From positions 285,045-307,123 of the forward strand of contig NAOQ01000011.1 of NCBI GenBank assembly GCA_002751075.1: DNA of 22,079 bases, read 5' to 3'. This document shows, piece after piece, positions 11,557 through 21,087 of this stretch (position 1 is its first letter; every line of letters starts with the position of its first letter). The position numbers were made by a program, and so were the translations under genes. The DNA is from Ichthyophonus hoferi (Eukaryota > Opisthokonta > Ichthyosporea > Ichthyophonida > Ichthyophonidae). Under the pieces are notes generated by a model, which saw only the letters and a list, made by a program, of their open reading frames with translations, was not told the origin of the DNA and did not search any database.

Positions 11557-14500
11557 TTAGGGCATATCTTCGGGGTTAATATCCACACCTTGAGCGGCTG
11601 CAACTTCAGAAGCCATGTCAGCTGCCCTAAGAACTCCTTCAATATGCTCGTTAACTACCTCACGCTCCCTCTCAGGTAGGTGCATAACAGCCACATCGAG
11701 AGTGTTAATATACGGACTGCTTTCCATATCCACAGTAAGCTGGGTAGTAGAGACGGGTGCAACACCAGAAAGGGATGCGCGTACACTAGCAACAGAAGGA
11801 CGTGCAGAGGCACGAGTAGTACCAAGAGAAGCACGAGCACCAGGAACACCAAGAGAAGGACGAGCACCAGCAAGAGAACGTCTTGGAGCGGCAATAGAAG
11901 GGATGGCACCCGTAGAGGCACGGGCGGCAGAGACCCCACTATCAACAGTCTTTTTAATGTGGAGGAGGTTTTCCTTGATCTGTGCGTAAGCGGGATTGCT
12001 TGGGTCCTTAGCCTCAAGCTCATCCATTACAGCCACAGCATTATCAACCTTACGCTCCATCAGTTTCTGCTCTACCTTACCCACGGAAGCACGGGCCATG
12101 GGGAAGGTATCGTCCTGCATTGTGTGGACATCACGCATATTGACCATGGTGGCAGTGCGCGCCTGGAAAATATCATACCTCATGATGATCTTCCAGGTAA
12201 TGACCTTGCAAATGTCTTGGAAGAACCACCAAATAATGCAGTAGAGCCACACCCACAGAGGATACAATTTGTAATCACCACGGGCCAAACCCATAACCAA
12301 AATACGGTCAGTTCTACCAGTAGGCCACAAACTAGAAAGGATGGAGGACAGAGCCAGAGCAAAAGCGGCAGCCGAAAGAAGGATTGTCGCCGGAACAGTT
12401 GAAAAGAAGAAGCCATTACAACGGGCACTGAAGAGGGTCAGGAAATCGGAAAGAGAAACCTTGAGATAAATCATGGTAATAATCTGCCCGTACTCAATAG
12501 GTGGCAGCCCCATGTTTCTTTGCCAGAAACTAGCAGGGTTAAAGCTGTCAAGGGCCAAGCCGAGAAGGATAAGAGACGAAGCCATAGCAATACCGCCAAG
12601 AACCGCAGACACCAAGAAAAGAACCTTAAGATTCCATTTTTCGGGGCGGTTGCTAGGCACGACATTATCATAACCTACAGAGATCAATGTACCATCATTG
12701 AGAATGGTGATGAGCATCAACATCAACACAGGTAGAGAGAAGAATTCGGGCCAAGGGTTAGCCTGTTGATCGAGAGGCATGAATTGTTTGTTCTTATTGA
12801 AATAGCGAATGGGTTCAAAAGCAAATACACTTATGAAAAAGAAAAGCAGAAGCTGAAGGGTGGCGGCCTGTGTTGAGAAGGATGGAGTGGAACAAAGTTA
12901 GTATAAATTTGACAGCTAATTTACCCAAACACAAATTGACGTAATTTTAATGGCCATAAATGTTATGTTGGAATACCGCAATTAATATGCGAAAGTGAAC
13001 AAAGAAAAGGCATAAATACAGGAAGGGGAAACAGTATAAACAAAGTACTTACAATACGATAGTTCAAGAAATTCTGAATACGCCTGAAAATGCAACGGGA
13101 AATTAAAATGGCATGAATGATAACAGAAAGACCCTCTTCCGTTAGAACGATATCAGCAGCTGCACGAGCAGCATCAGTGGCACCAGAGACCGCAATTCCG
13201 ACATCTGCACGCTTAAGAGCAGGGGCATCATTGACACCATCACCGGTCATACCACAGGCATATCCAACCTTACGTAAAGTCTCAACAATTAAGAACTTGT
13301 GCTCGGGGAACACCTCAGAGAAACCATCAGCCTCCACAATCAGGGCACCAAACTTTTCCACAACATCAGCGGGAACCTTGTTGTCGCTGTCCAAACCTGG
13401 TAGACCCACATCTTTGCAACTGTGAATCAGAGGTCCAAGACCAAGGCAACGGGAACACTCTTTTGCAATTACACCGTGATCTCCTGTAATCATTTTTACA
13501 TCCACACCTAGTTCCATAGCCTTCTCAATGGTTTCCTTAGTATCATGGCGAGGTGGATCAAGGAATGTAAGTAAACCAAGCATGTTCCAACGGCCCTCCT
13601 CGTCTGCAATCGTGAAAGAAGTAAATAATTAGATACGTAAGTGTTACCAATTAACAAACAAATGCTTAATCTTATTTTGAGATTTTCATCCTAAGCTAAT
13701 ATATCCTAGTATTATTAGAAGTACATTGTTAAATCATTAAAATACAATAAATTATAATAGAAAGGAAAAAACCTTAGAAGACCGTGTTTAGTTGATTGTA
13801 AAACAAAACTTTGTATCTGAGCAAAACACTTACCAGTCTTGGCTACAGCAAGAGAGCGAATACCACGACCACCAAGTTCATTGACCTTGGACCAGACCCT
13901 GTCGTTAATATCATCCTTGTTCCAGCATAAATTGAGGATAATTTGGGGAGCACCCTTAGTTGTTTTGAAGACCTTGCCATCGGGTCCTTCTAAAGTGGCC
14001 TCAGTACGCTTAAGAGTAGGATCAAAAGGTTGGAAATCGATTTGTTTGTATGCATCTAGCTTGGGTAGATCGGCCGCACCAAGAACAAGAGTGTCAAGGG
14101 CATCACGGGGAGGTTCCTTCCACTTAGCTGCAAGCGCAGCATTTTGAAGAATGGTATATTGGGTCTCGCCTTCAGTGTAAATTGGGCAATCGTCTTGGAT
14201 CACCATCTTATTTAAAGTCAAAGTACCAGTTTTGTCTGAGCACAGCATATTCATACCAGCCATCTCTTCAATAGCAGTCAAGCGAGCCACAATAGCACCA
14301 TGGGCGGACATTTGACGCGAACCCAAGGCAAGGGTTGTAGTGACCACAATCTCAATAGCAATGGGAATAGAGGCAACCAACAACACAACAACGAAGGATA
14401 AGACTTCCCTGACTCTAATCTTTCTAACTAGTAAAAAGATCAAAGCAATCATACACAGAGTAAGTGAGAGGACAACTAGGATCAACATAATCCTCAAAAG

Positions 14501-15591
14501 CTTCTTTTGAAGGTTACCGAGATCCTCATCGCCTTGAAGCAAAGCAGCAGTTTTACCAAAGAAAGTGTTCATACCCGTATCCATCACTGTACCTTCAACC
14601 TCGCCACGAGTGACTGTAGACCCCATTTTGGCATCATCACCGGCATACATAGTAACGGGAAGGGACTCGCCCGTTAGGGCAGACTGATCTACTTGAATTT
14701 CGCCATGGTTGATCCTACAGTCAGCTGGAACATTGGATCCAGATGCTAATAGAACAAGGTCTCCTGGCACCACGAGAGTAGCATCCATGTTCTCCCATTT
14801 CCCGTTTCGCTTGACTGTGGCTAGAGGTTTGAGGGAAGCCTTAAGGGCTGCTACGGCATTACCAGCCTTGACAATCTCATAGAAACCAATTGTAGAATTA
14901 ATAAATTGAATAGCCAAAAGCAGACCCATATCAATCCAGTTTTCAATGGCAGCCTCAATGATGACGGCCAACCAAATCATAATAGGCATAGGTTGCCTGA
15001 GCTGTATACATTGATTGGTTTGGGTGAGTACAGGTACACATAGAACATACTTTACTATTTAAGTATGCTTCTCTTTTTAAGGGTTTATCCATGCTAAAAT
15101 GTGTTAAGCATCAATTAACTAAAAACAAACAACTTAAACTTGCTTTAAACTATTAAAGAGAACATTATAAGTATATGGTCTTGAAACCACGGCAGCCCCA
15201 TATCTTAATAAGTAAGAGTAAAGATTAAGTAACAAAAAATTAATGTGTTAGAACATACCAGGTTGAGATAAATTAGCCATTTTGGCGTCGACTTCTCAGC
15301 AAGCTCATTCTTACCCCATTGCGTTAAAAGCGACTCAGCCTCTGTTAACAAGAAACATGGGTCAAAATTTGTTTCACATAATAGATTCAAGACTCCGTAT
15401 GCCTTAAAATACTATGTTACATGCTTTTCCTTGTCTTTATAATATTATTTATCTCTAACATTTTGGGTTATCTTTTTACCTTGCGAGGTTAAACCCTTTG
15501 AGGGGACGAACTCGGGCTCCACAGTCTTCTTATCTTCTTCATCGTTCATAGACACCAGCTCCACAAGACTGGTATCCTTATTTATCGGCAT
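11557..15591 (-). CDS. Plasma-membrane H+-ATPase (P-type, subfamily P3A) with long R-x-S-rich tail
   Basis: The pump uses ATP to export protons and energise the plasma membrane. Minus-strand exons: 15591-15480, 15341-15259, 15001-13834, 13603-13053 and 12867-11557. All phases match, giving 1074 residues. The ATG has A at -3 and an in-frame TAA upstream. Family motifs: GLTSQEAESLL and WGKNEL near the N-terminus; membrane segments from about residue 69 (MPIMIWLAVIIEAAI); TGES at 175-178 (actuator); IPIAIEIVV in M4; phosphorylated D321 in CSDKTGTLTLN; nucleotide-binding KGAP at 414-417; MITGD at 492-496; GDGVND at 575-580; and D696 in the M6 motif ILNDGT, equivalent to the proton-binding Asp of plant pumps. 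About 207 cytosolic residues follow the last membrane helix. They include eight R-x-S motifs (one RRS) and a charged helical end; an autoinhibitory or phosphoregulated role is inferred. Codons look more GC-rich than the flanks, which fits high expression. No key residue is missing. The substrate could be checked against other P3 branches, but H+ is the clear call. Confidence 0.96.
11767..11922 (-). other. R-x-S motif array in the ATPase C-terminal tail
   Basis: This stretch encodes residues 954-1005 of the proton ATPase. Within 52 residues there are seven R-x-S motifs, with arginines at 954, 967 (the motif is RRS at 967-969), 974, 983, 990, 994 and 1001. Short units of the type ARASLG or ARPSLG recur every 4-13 residues, and an eighth motif (MARASVG) lies at 897-899. 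The segment is rich in Ala, Ser, Gly and Pro and looks disordered. R-x-S and RRxS are basophilic-kinase consensus forms, so this is a plausible multi-site phosphoregulatory region. The role is inferred; the repetition is directly visible. Confidence 0.75.
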
Positions 15592-15693
15592 GGTAATAAA
15601 GACCCTTTAAGGGAAAACTTTAGAACATAAACTTATATAACTGAACCGACTTCCAAATTTTCAAAAAGAAAACTAAAAACAAATAAAACAAAC

Positions 15694-15709
15694 AAAAAAA
15701 AAAAAAAAA
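15694..15709. repeat. A16 homopolymer (poly dA:dT tract) in the ATPase promoter
   Basis: A run of sixteen A residues on the plus strand is embedded in about 50 bases of A-rich sequence just upstream of the ATPase gene. Poly(dA:dT) tracts in this position often keep promoters nucleosome-poor; that role is inferred here. Confidence 0.8.
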
Positions 15710-15718
15710 CGTAACGCG

Positions 15719-15736
15719 AAATTTAACGTTAAATTT
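15719..15736. repeat. Perfect 18-base palindrome upstream of the ATPase
   Basis: The sequence AAATTTAACGTTAAATTT is its own reverse complement over all 18 bases. It sits about 130 bases before the ATPase ATG, next to the A16 tract. It could be a binding site for a dimeric regulator or simply an AT-rich chance palindrome. Confidence 0.6.
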
Positions 15737-16446
15737 TTACCAACAAAAAGCCACAATCGTTGAAAACAACGTCTAAATATAAACTGGTTGTCCCAATCTG
15801 CTTATGTACTAGAATGCCCTCATTTATGAACCAATCAGCTGTTAGGTATTACACCTTACTCTGATTTGCTCTATTCTCATGATAAAGAACGCCAGTGCCT
15901 ATTGGTTAACTCAAATGGAGTAGATTTGGGTGGGTTCTTTTTAACTTACCTATCGGAAAAATTACTGATGGGAAACTTCAAAGCGGTTCGTCAATGCCCC
16001 AAAAAATAAATTACAAAAGCAGCGTGTTTCGTTTTCTTCCTATATTGGAGCATAAATGTTAAATTACTTATTATTAATTTTTACTGTATGCAGCAGGTAG
16101 CAGCACGATATCTCACGTTAGGAGCATGAACTATATTAAACCTAAAATTCTAACCTTACGCCCGGCAGCGAATTGCACATTTTTTTAATTCGACTATGAC
16201 ATTACACTAATAGCTTTAACAGGGCTTTATCATTAGCCTCTAGTTAAAAAAAATGCTATTCTACTTTCGAAGATTATTAATTTATTACACATGGGTATAG
16301 GGTATTATATTTTCTTTGCATTTTTATTTAATTAAATTTTTTATAGGGTTTTCACAGTAGAATGCAATTATGATATTATGTTGCAATTACGTTGCTTCTT
16401 TAATTGTTGTGATCTAATCTGAACTCCGTCTATTGTCCAAGACCTT

Positions 16447-16492
16447 GGGTAGTAGCCGAAAATCTGAAGTATGTACCGGGCTACTCTTACCC
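16447..16492. repeat. Imperfect inverted repeat (hairpin)
   Basis: GGGTA-GTAGCC at 16447-16457 pairs with GGCTAC at 16479-16484 and TACCC at 16488-16492. This gives eleven base pairs broken by a three-base bulge, around a loop of about 21 bases. It is GC-rich against an AT-rich background. Its role is unknown. Confidence 0.5.
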
Positions 16493-16807
16493 TTATCATT
16501 CAAGAGTAGAGTAAAACAAAAACGTGGTCCCATGACAGATTACCATTTTTCTCAAAAAAAAATTTGAATCTACGAATTTACTTAACTAATACTTTTTTTT
16601 TATTACTACACTTTCATAATACGGAAAAGTGAAAAACTGTTGTATATTGTCGTTTAATTTACAATTCAAATATGAAAAATGCAATATTTGGACCAGATTG
16701 ATAAAAAGATGTAATTTGAATAAAGGTTTATTTAATTTGACATGATTGAATACTTTTTAACACACATCATTGCATACAGAACATGTATCATTAATTGTGG
16801 AGTAGGG

Positions 16808-16815
16808 GCGGGAAA
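16808..16815 (-). promoter_or_regulatory. Consensus E2F-type motif
   Basis: GCGGGAAA on the plus strand is TTTCCCGC on the minus strand, an exact match to TTTSSCGC. It lies about 1.2 kb upstream of the ATPase start, with no recognised gene beside it. It may be a chance match. Confidence 0.2.
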
Positions 16816-17191
16816 TAATGAGGGGTAAGGTTGCACGTGAGAAACGACATCATACCAGGTCCAAATTTCAAGTCGGCATAACAATAAAATATTCGAAATA
16901 TATGCCTAGCTGCAGTTATTTTTTGATTGCTTAATTTTTTATAGTTTCGAGGCCCTGGTAAATTAGCGTTGAGTCGATTACAATGGTGTTAGACTTCGGC
17001 TATTTAAAATATCAATCTTACGGGCTCGAAAATACGAGTTACTTTTGCTAAAAGATTGGGGGTACATACCCAAAGCTAGTGGACAATTTTTGATAGTTTT
17101 AAATGATCATAAAACAAGGTTATAATCTTGTTTAAAGTTTTACTTTATAAATAAATCAAAGTTAAAATATCTATGAATCCAGTAAACATAT

Positions 17192-17464
17192 CATCTTGGG
17201 TGAATAAGAGGTGGCCTGGCCGGCAATATCAGACCTAAAGATAGATATGTAGTAATATAGTACTATAAGAATTCGTTGTTTATTTGTACAAGATGACTAG
17301 CTCATTCTTGAAATAAAAATAGTATGTAGGTGTATCATTTGTATCGTCTTGGGTGGATTAAGGGTGGCCAGCAATATTAAACCTATAAGATAGGCATATA
17401 GGAGCATGTGAGGTATTTATTTGTTTATTTGTGTATTTGCACGAAAGAGGCTAGCTCGCTCTAC
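17192..17464. repeat. Diverged tandem duplication, period about 153 bases
   Basis: Two related units start at about 17192 and 17345. Shared blocks in the same order include TCTTGGGTG, then a GGTGGCC-containing block, CAGCAATATTAAACCTA against CGGCAATATCAGACCTA, GTTTATTTGT, and CTAGCTC near the ends. Many substitutions and small indels separate the copies, so the duplication is old. No transposon ends or coding capacity are visible. Confidence 0.7.
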
Positions 17465-18449
17465 TCTAAAGCTTACGTATGCAAAAACTACCAGAGAAGG
17501 TTTGAAAGGTGACTCTCTGAACATAATATCTAGTAGAACTACACAATAAGTATATCTTTGGCGAATCGGTTTGTGTTAGCATACAACCTTGGTATGACCC
17601 TTATTAAAAATAACTGTCACAACGATCGGGTCGTTTTAATGGACCGCTGAGAATAACGTTATTCGAGAGTCTCTAATTGCGTTGGTATGAACGTACAATT
17701 CAAAAAGAATTATATAGTGGTTGAATCTTCTAGGTATTCTGGAAAGAGTTTTCCTAGACTTCAATGCGTTGATTGCCTTCTCTATGCTAGATGCTAATTC
17801 TGCTAATTCAGTGCGCTCGCTTCTTTAACTTAACAATTTTAGCCTTAACCAATCCTCTTTTTTCTTATAATATTTGAGCAATTTATCCAACCGAAAAAAT
17901 TAACGATTGCAAATCGATCGATGATTCACTACAATCATAACCACGGGATTCACAAGCTCCGGTCCAATGGCCATCGTACATTGCCATACCACACTTGTCC
18001 TCATACATTCATACATTACGACACCACACCAATCAACATAAAAGACGGAAGCAAATGTCTCGATCGCTGAAGGTAAAATTCCTAGATCCCCGTAGACTTT
18101 ACATGGGTAAACATACACTAACATATTATATATTATATACTATAATGTATTATTACAACATACATGCCATCTAAGAGGACAGCATTTGATTACTATATTC
18201 TTGAAAAACCAGCGTTATAAGCAACTATCACATGGCATATCAAATTTAACACTCGATTAACTGAATTTGCTATCATAGTCAACCAAATTCTAGTATTAGT
18301 GCTAGTTAATCTAGCCTTTTTAACCGAGCATCACACAATGATGGGATACCCCGGTAGGTATATAAGGTATATTAATGACTAACTGTATTAATTTAAACAC
18401 GGGTCAAGTATGATAATGGGGTTAAAACTAATAACCAACAGCGGTTATT
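17465..18449. other. Gene-free spacer with a small palindrome
   Basis: No recognised gene is present. GAATAACGTTATTC at 17651-17664 is a perfect 14-base palindrome. A minus-strand open frame at about 17880-18015 encodes a short Cys-containing peptide that ends in a stop and matches nothing I know. It is not called as a gene. Confidence 0.5.
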
Positions 18450-18811
18450 CCCACCAACCATAACACCCATCTGGTGACCTTCTGCTGAGTGATTTCCTTA
18501 GAGAGAAGACATCCCTCTTATAAATGTAGCTACTTATTACTACTAGTAGAAACTCCACCAACCACAACGTTCCTCTGCTGTTCCTCTGCTGACTCTCTGC
18601 TGTCACTTCCCTGGAGAGAAAGCGTGCCTCTTACAGATGCAGCTAATTATTCCCAAAAAATGACCAGCAATGGTCATTGCTATTAGTAGTAACTCCACCA
18701 ACCATAACGTTCCTCTGCTGACCCTTTGCTGACCCTCTGCTGTTTCTCTGCTGAGTGAGTTCCTTGGAGAGAATGATATATTTCTCTTAAGGATGCAGCT
18801 ACTCATTCCCA
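18450..18811. repeat. Three-copy minisatellite with nested CTCTGCTG units
   Basis: Three tandem units begin at about 18450, 18553 and 18693 (steps of about 103 and 140 bases). Each opens with CCACCAACCA, runs through one or more copies of a TCTGCTG core, then a TTCCnTGGAGAGAA-like block, and ends with an ATGCAGCTAnTnATTCCC-like block. The number of inner CTCTGCTG units varies between copies, which accounts for part of the length difference. Units 2 and 3 are closer to each other than to unit 1. Short hydrophobic reading frames on the minus strand recur with the units but do not stay open across the array. Confidence 0.85.
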
Positions 18812-18824
18812 AATCAGATTATAC

Positions 18825-18889
18825 CACCTCCCATTTCCTGGCCCAGTTGTCATCATAGCACAGTGGCTTCCAAGGACCAGCCTGGTCTT
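18825..18889 (-). other. Possible single exon with an SRCR-like signature
   Basis: On the minus strand, after a pyrimidine-rich acceptor (ACTTTTTAG at 18890), an open frame reads DQAGPWKPLCYDDNWARKWE and then reaches a GT (GTG|GTATAA, or three bases earlier). The spacing G-x-W-x-x-L-C-x-D-D-x-W resembles the core of scavenger-receptor Cys-rich domains (typically GxWGTVCDDxW...VVC). No neighbouring exon completing such a domain was found, and only about 65 bases are involved. This is a lead, not a gene call. Confidence 0.22.
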
Positions 18890-19089
18890 CTAAAAAGTAC
18901 TCCAGTTAATACTAAAATAAACAAGCTTTCGGCTTTCGGTAAGCCTCCCGAAATGACCCAGTGAGATATGTCTAAAGCACCCTCGAATTCGATAATCTCT
19001 CAATTATTGTTGGATAGAGGTCACGGGAACGAACCGGACCAGTCTAACCATTCTCAACACAGAAATAAGTAAAGCATGCTATTACTCAC

Positions 19090-19274
19090 TTGGGAGGATT
19101 CAAAGAGATGATCAAAGATAGTACAGGATGTATAAAACTGGCAATATTTTACAAAAAATTGATTTATTAAACTTTTTGGTTTCACACGCTGATTAATTGA
19201 CAAAAAATGTAGTTGTAAAGCAGACCCAGTTAAAGAGTGCTGCAAGACCGTTTCGGAAGGAGCACGCGGTACAG
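19090..19274 (-). other. Possible internal exon of an unrecognised minus-strand gene
   Basis: The frame is open for 185 bases, from a good acceptor (TTTACTTGTCAG) to a good donor (CCCAA|GTGAGT) on the minus strand. The peptide begins VPRAPSETVLQHSLTGSALQ and ends FDHLFESSQ. Its composition in the first half looks protein-like, but I recognise no family, and no flanking exon could be tied to it. Chance opening in AT-rich DNA is quite possible. Confidence 0.2.
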
Positions 19275-19435
19275 CTGACAAGTAAATAGATCATGAAATT
19301 ACTGGTCCAAAATTTATATATTTATGGCTTACTGAGTCAGAGGAAATGATTGATAAACAGATATTAACTAAAAAGCCATCTAAATAAGGACACATACGTT
19401 AGACCAATTGAAGAATTAAGATCAAATTCGGATCA

Positions 19436-19656
19436 AGCAATCCTAATGGGCATTACTGGTCTCGTGTGAACCACATTAGCCAATAACAATCTATATAACC
19501 GTTAATATTTTGAACCGAAATATGGAACAGCTACGTTGACATATCATCAAACAATTCTAGTGGACCTTACTGGTCATGTGAATCACATTAGCCAATAAGA
19601 ATCTATATAACCGTTAATATTTTGGACCGAAATATGAAACACAGCTACATTGACAT
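19436..19656. repeat. Tandem duplication (period about 112 bases), each copy with CCAAT and TATATAA
   Basis: Two units lie head to tail at about 19436-19548 and 19549-19656. A block of about 40 bases is identical but for one base; the rest differs by scattered changes. Each copy carries GCCAATAA (CCAAT at 19480 and 19592) and TATATAA (19492 and 19604) in the same arrangement, which resembles a duplicated core promoter. No gene is recognised directly downstream on the plus strand, so promoter activity is only a guess. Confidence 0.8.
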
Positions 19657-20759
19657 CCGCGATAAACAAGGGTAGCGAAAAAGATAGAAGGAACAAAAAC
19701 AACTAATGAGGGCATGAATAATGACATGTAAACCATTGTAAGCAATGCTTTTTGTTTCCTATAACTTACTGAAAACATCTTATATATTCTCATTGATGGC
19801 CTGTATTTTATAACCATATTTTATTTAAGTCTAGTTCTTTGCTGGTACTTTATTATAATCTTCAGTGTTCAGATCTTTCTCCTATTGAGAATGCCGAGAA
19901 TAGTTTTTTTTACCCTCAATAGCAATAGCAACTATTACATTTACTTAGCATTAGCACTTCTCCCTGATCATTTACACAGTGGTATTACCACAAAAGCACC
20001 TTAGTGTAATAAGGCAAGAGTCTCCAAAATTTATAGAAGAATACTTTGACAGCTGAGGATAGAACCACCACCATACACTCCTTCTCTTAAATTGAGCTCA
20101 TTTCGTCTTTTTATTGAAAGCGGATCAAAGTTAAGCACTATCTCTAATGTTAGGCTAGCAATAGATAATTTTAATTAACACCTAATTGGAACTTCCGATA
20201 TATTTAGAAACGTCACCAAAACTATTGCAGATCGTTATAAAGAGCTTTTCAGCGAAGTACAACCTGATGAGTACTGACTCCAAGTAAATTGTATGCTCTT
20301 ACACTACATACAATTTGGTATTCATACTTAAATGCGATCCACTATTCATTGCAGCTTCCGTGTATGTACTAATTAGTGTGACCTATCAATTTTCAAGATA
20401 GGAGCTTAAAAATATGAAAATATTATTTTTAATTTCTGCAAGAATCTGTATTATAACTTGGACTGGTCAGCGCTAGTAATCACGGGCATTTTTGAAGTAT
20501 TTACGAAGTGGACTGCGCTTTCATGTGTATGCAAAAAACTTTTGCTTTGAATTTTTTCTTCCCCTTGCACTTAGCGCCAATGTAATCCATTCGTTTTGAT
20601 TGGTTGAAGCAGATCACAAGCACTTTAGACGCTGTTTATTCTATTTTACTTATCTACGACATAAAATGACTTACAGCCTTGTTTGCACATACGCGTATTA
20701 TCCAGCTAACTCACTGCTTATTGTGTGATTAAATTGCAACGTGGTCCCATTCTCATTGT
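19657..20759. other. Gene-free spacer with a GC-richer CCAAT/E2F-like patch
   Basis: I see no convincing exon here. A patch at about 20460-20640 is less AT-rich and contains GCGCCAAT at 20574-20581, where TTGGCGC (read on the minus strand) overlaps a plus-strand CCAAT, and ATTGG near 20600. It could be the promoter of a gene whose exons I cannot read. A perfect inverted repeat lies at 20286-20316. Confidence 0.4.
20286..20316. repeat. Perfect 10-base inverted repeat
   Basis: AAATTGTATG at 20286-20295 is matched exactly by CATACAATTT at 20307-20316, with an 11-base loop between them. It could form a hairpin or bind a dimeric protein. No gene is attached to it. Confidence 0.7.
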
Positions 20760-20782
20760 TATATATATATATATATATATAT
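20760..20782. repeat. (TA)n microsatellite
   Basis: About eleven AT units run without interruption, followed by an interrupted TATA tail. Confidence 0.95.
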
Positions 20783-21087
20783 CTATATAGACATAGATCA
20801 ATGATAAATAATAGACAAGCATGAGATTTAACAGAAATATTAGATAGCATGACAGTTTTAGCCTACAACACCAAACTGGACTAACCTGTAGAGTTATCTT
20901 ACACGTTGGACTTATTTTTCTTTAATAAGAAAAAGACAAGGAGATATGGTGAGAAAAGGAAGCAACCTGCCGTTAAAATTACGTTTATATTTGTATTTAA
21001 GAATAGATTTAGTACTTCCACAAGCGTACAGAAAAGAATATATATGATTGCTGTCACATACACCACTATAAAATAGGTGCAAGTAAC

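Larger units (their letters stand above)
15592..15960 (-). promoter_or_regulatory. Putative promoter and 5' UTR of the proton ATPase gene
   Basis: The region upstream of the ATPase start holds three CCAAT-type elements within about 115 bases: CCAAT at 15793-15797 and 15831-15835 on the plus strand, and ATTGG at 15901-15905, which is CCAAT on the coding strand. Nearer the gene are a 16-base A run (a T tract on the coding strand) and an 18-base palindrome. A weak TATA-like stretch (TTTATATTTAG on the coding strand) lies near 15773-15783, about 185 bases before the ATG. CCAAT clusters are typical of NF-Y-bound promoters in many eukaryotes. The transcription start is not determined. Confidence 0.45.
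15961..17191. other. Gene-free AT-rich spacer right of the ATPase promoter
   Basis: No convincing exon or RNA gene is seen on either strand. Two details stand out: an imperfect hairpin at 16447-16492 and a canonical E2F-type GCGGGAAA at 16808-16815. Long runs of A and T dominate the rest. Confidence 0.5.

Noticed and set aside
11680-12402. A 240-codon open frame on the plus strand
   Set aside because: It lies wholly antisense to the last exon of the proton ATPase. Its Arg/Ser/Thr-rich content is the shadow of the R-x-S-rich tail and of the biased codon use of that exon.
14990-14996. An ATPase exon 3 acceptor at CTCAG|GCAACC (14997)
   Set aside because: It would break the reading frame from exon 2. 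The acceptor TATACAG just upstream (exon start 15001) keeps phase and gives the family's usual spacing between WLIYL and PMPIMIW.
18603-18812. A minus-strand frame with a membrane-like segment (LWLVELLLIAMTIAGHF)
   Set aside because: It falls within the three-copy minisatellite and its frame is broken in the other copies. The similarity between copies is explained by DNA repetition.
18874-18888. The GACCAGCCTGG string, reminiscent of primate Alu elements
   Set aside because: The match is about 11 bases, with no surrounding SINE structure, in a genome that is clearly not a vertebrate. It is also a small chance palindrome (GACCAG-C-CTGGTC).
19021-19045. A possible tRNA B-box (GGTTCGTTCC on the minus strand)
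   Set aside because: It does not match GGTTCRANYCC well, no T-arm stem forms around it, and no A-box or acceptor stem was found at the right distance.
16522-20752. A shared 13-base word (AACGTGGTCCCAT) near 16523 and 20738
   Set aside because: The similarity does not extend past the word on either side, and a 13-base coincidence in 22 kb is not unusual.
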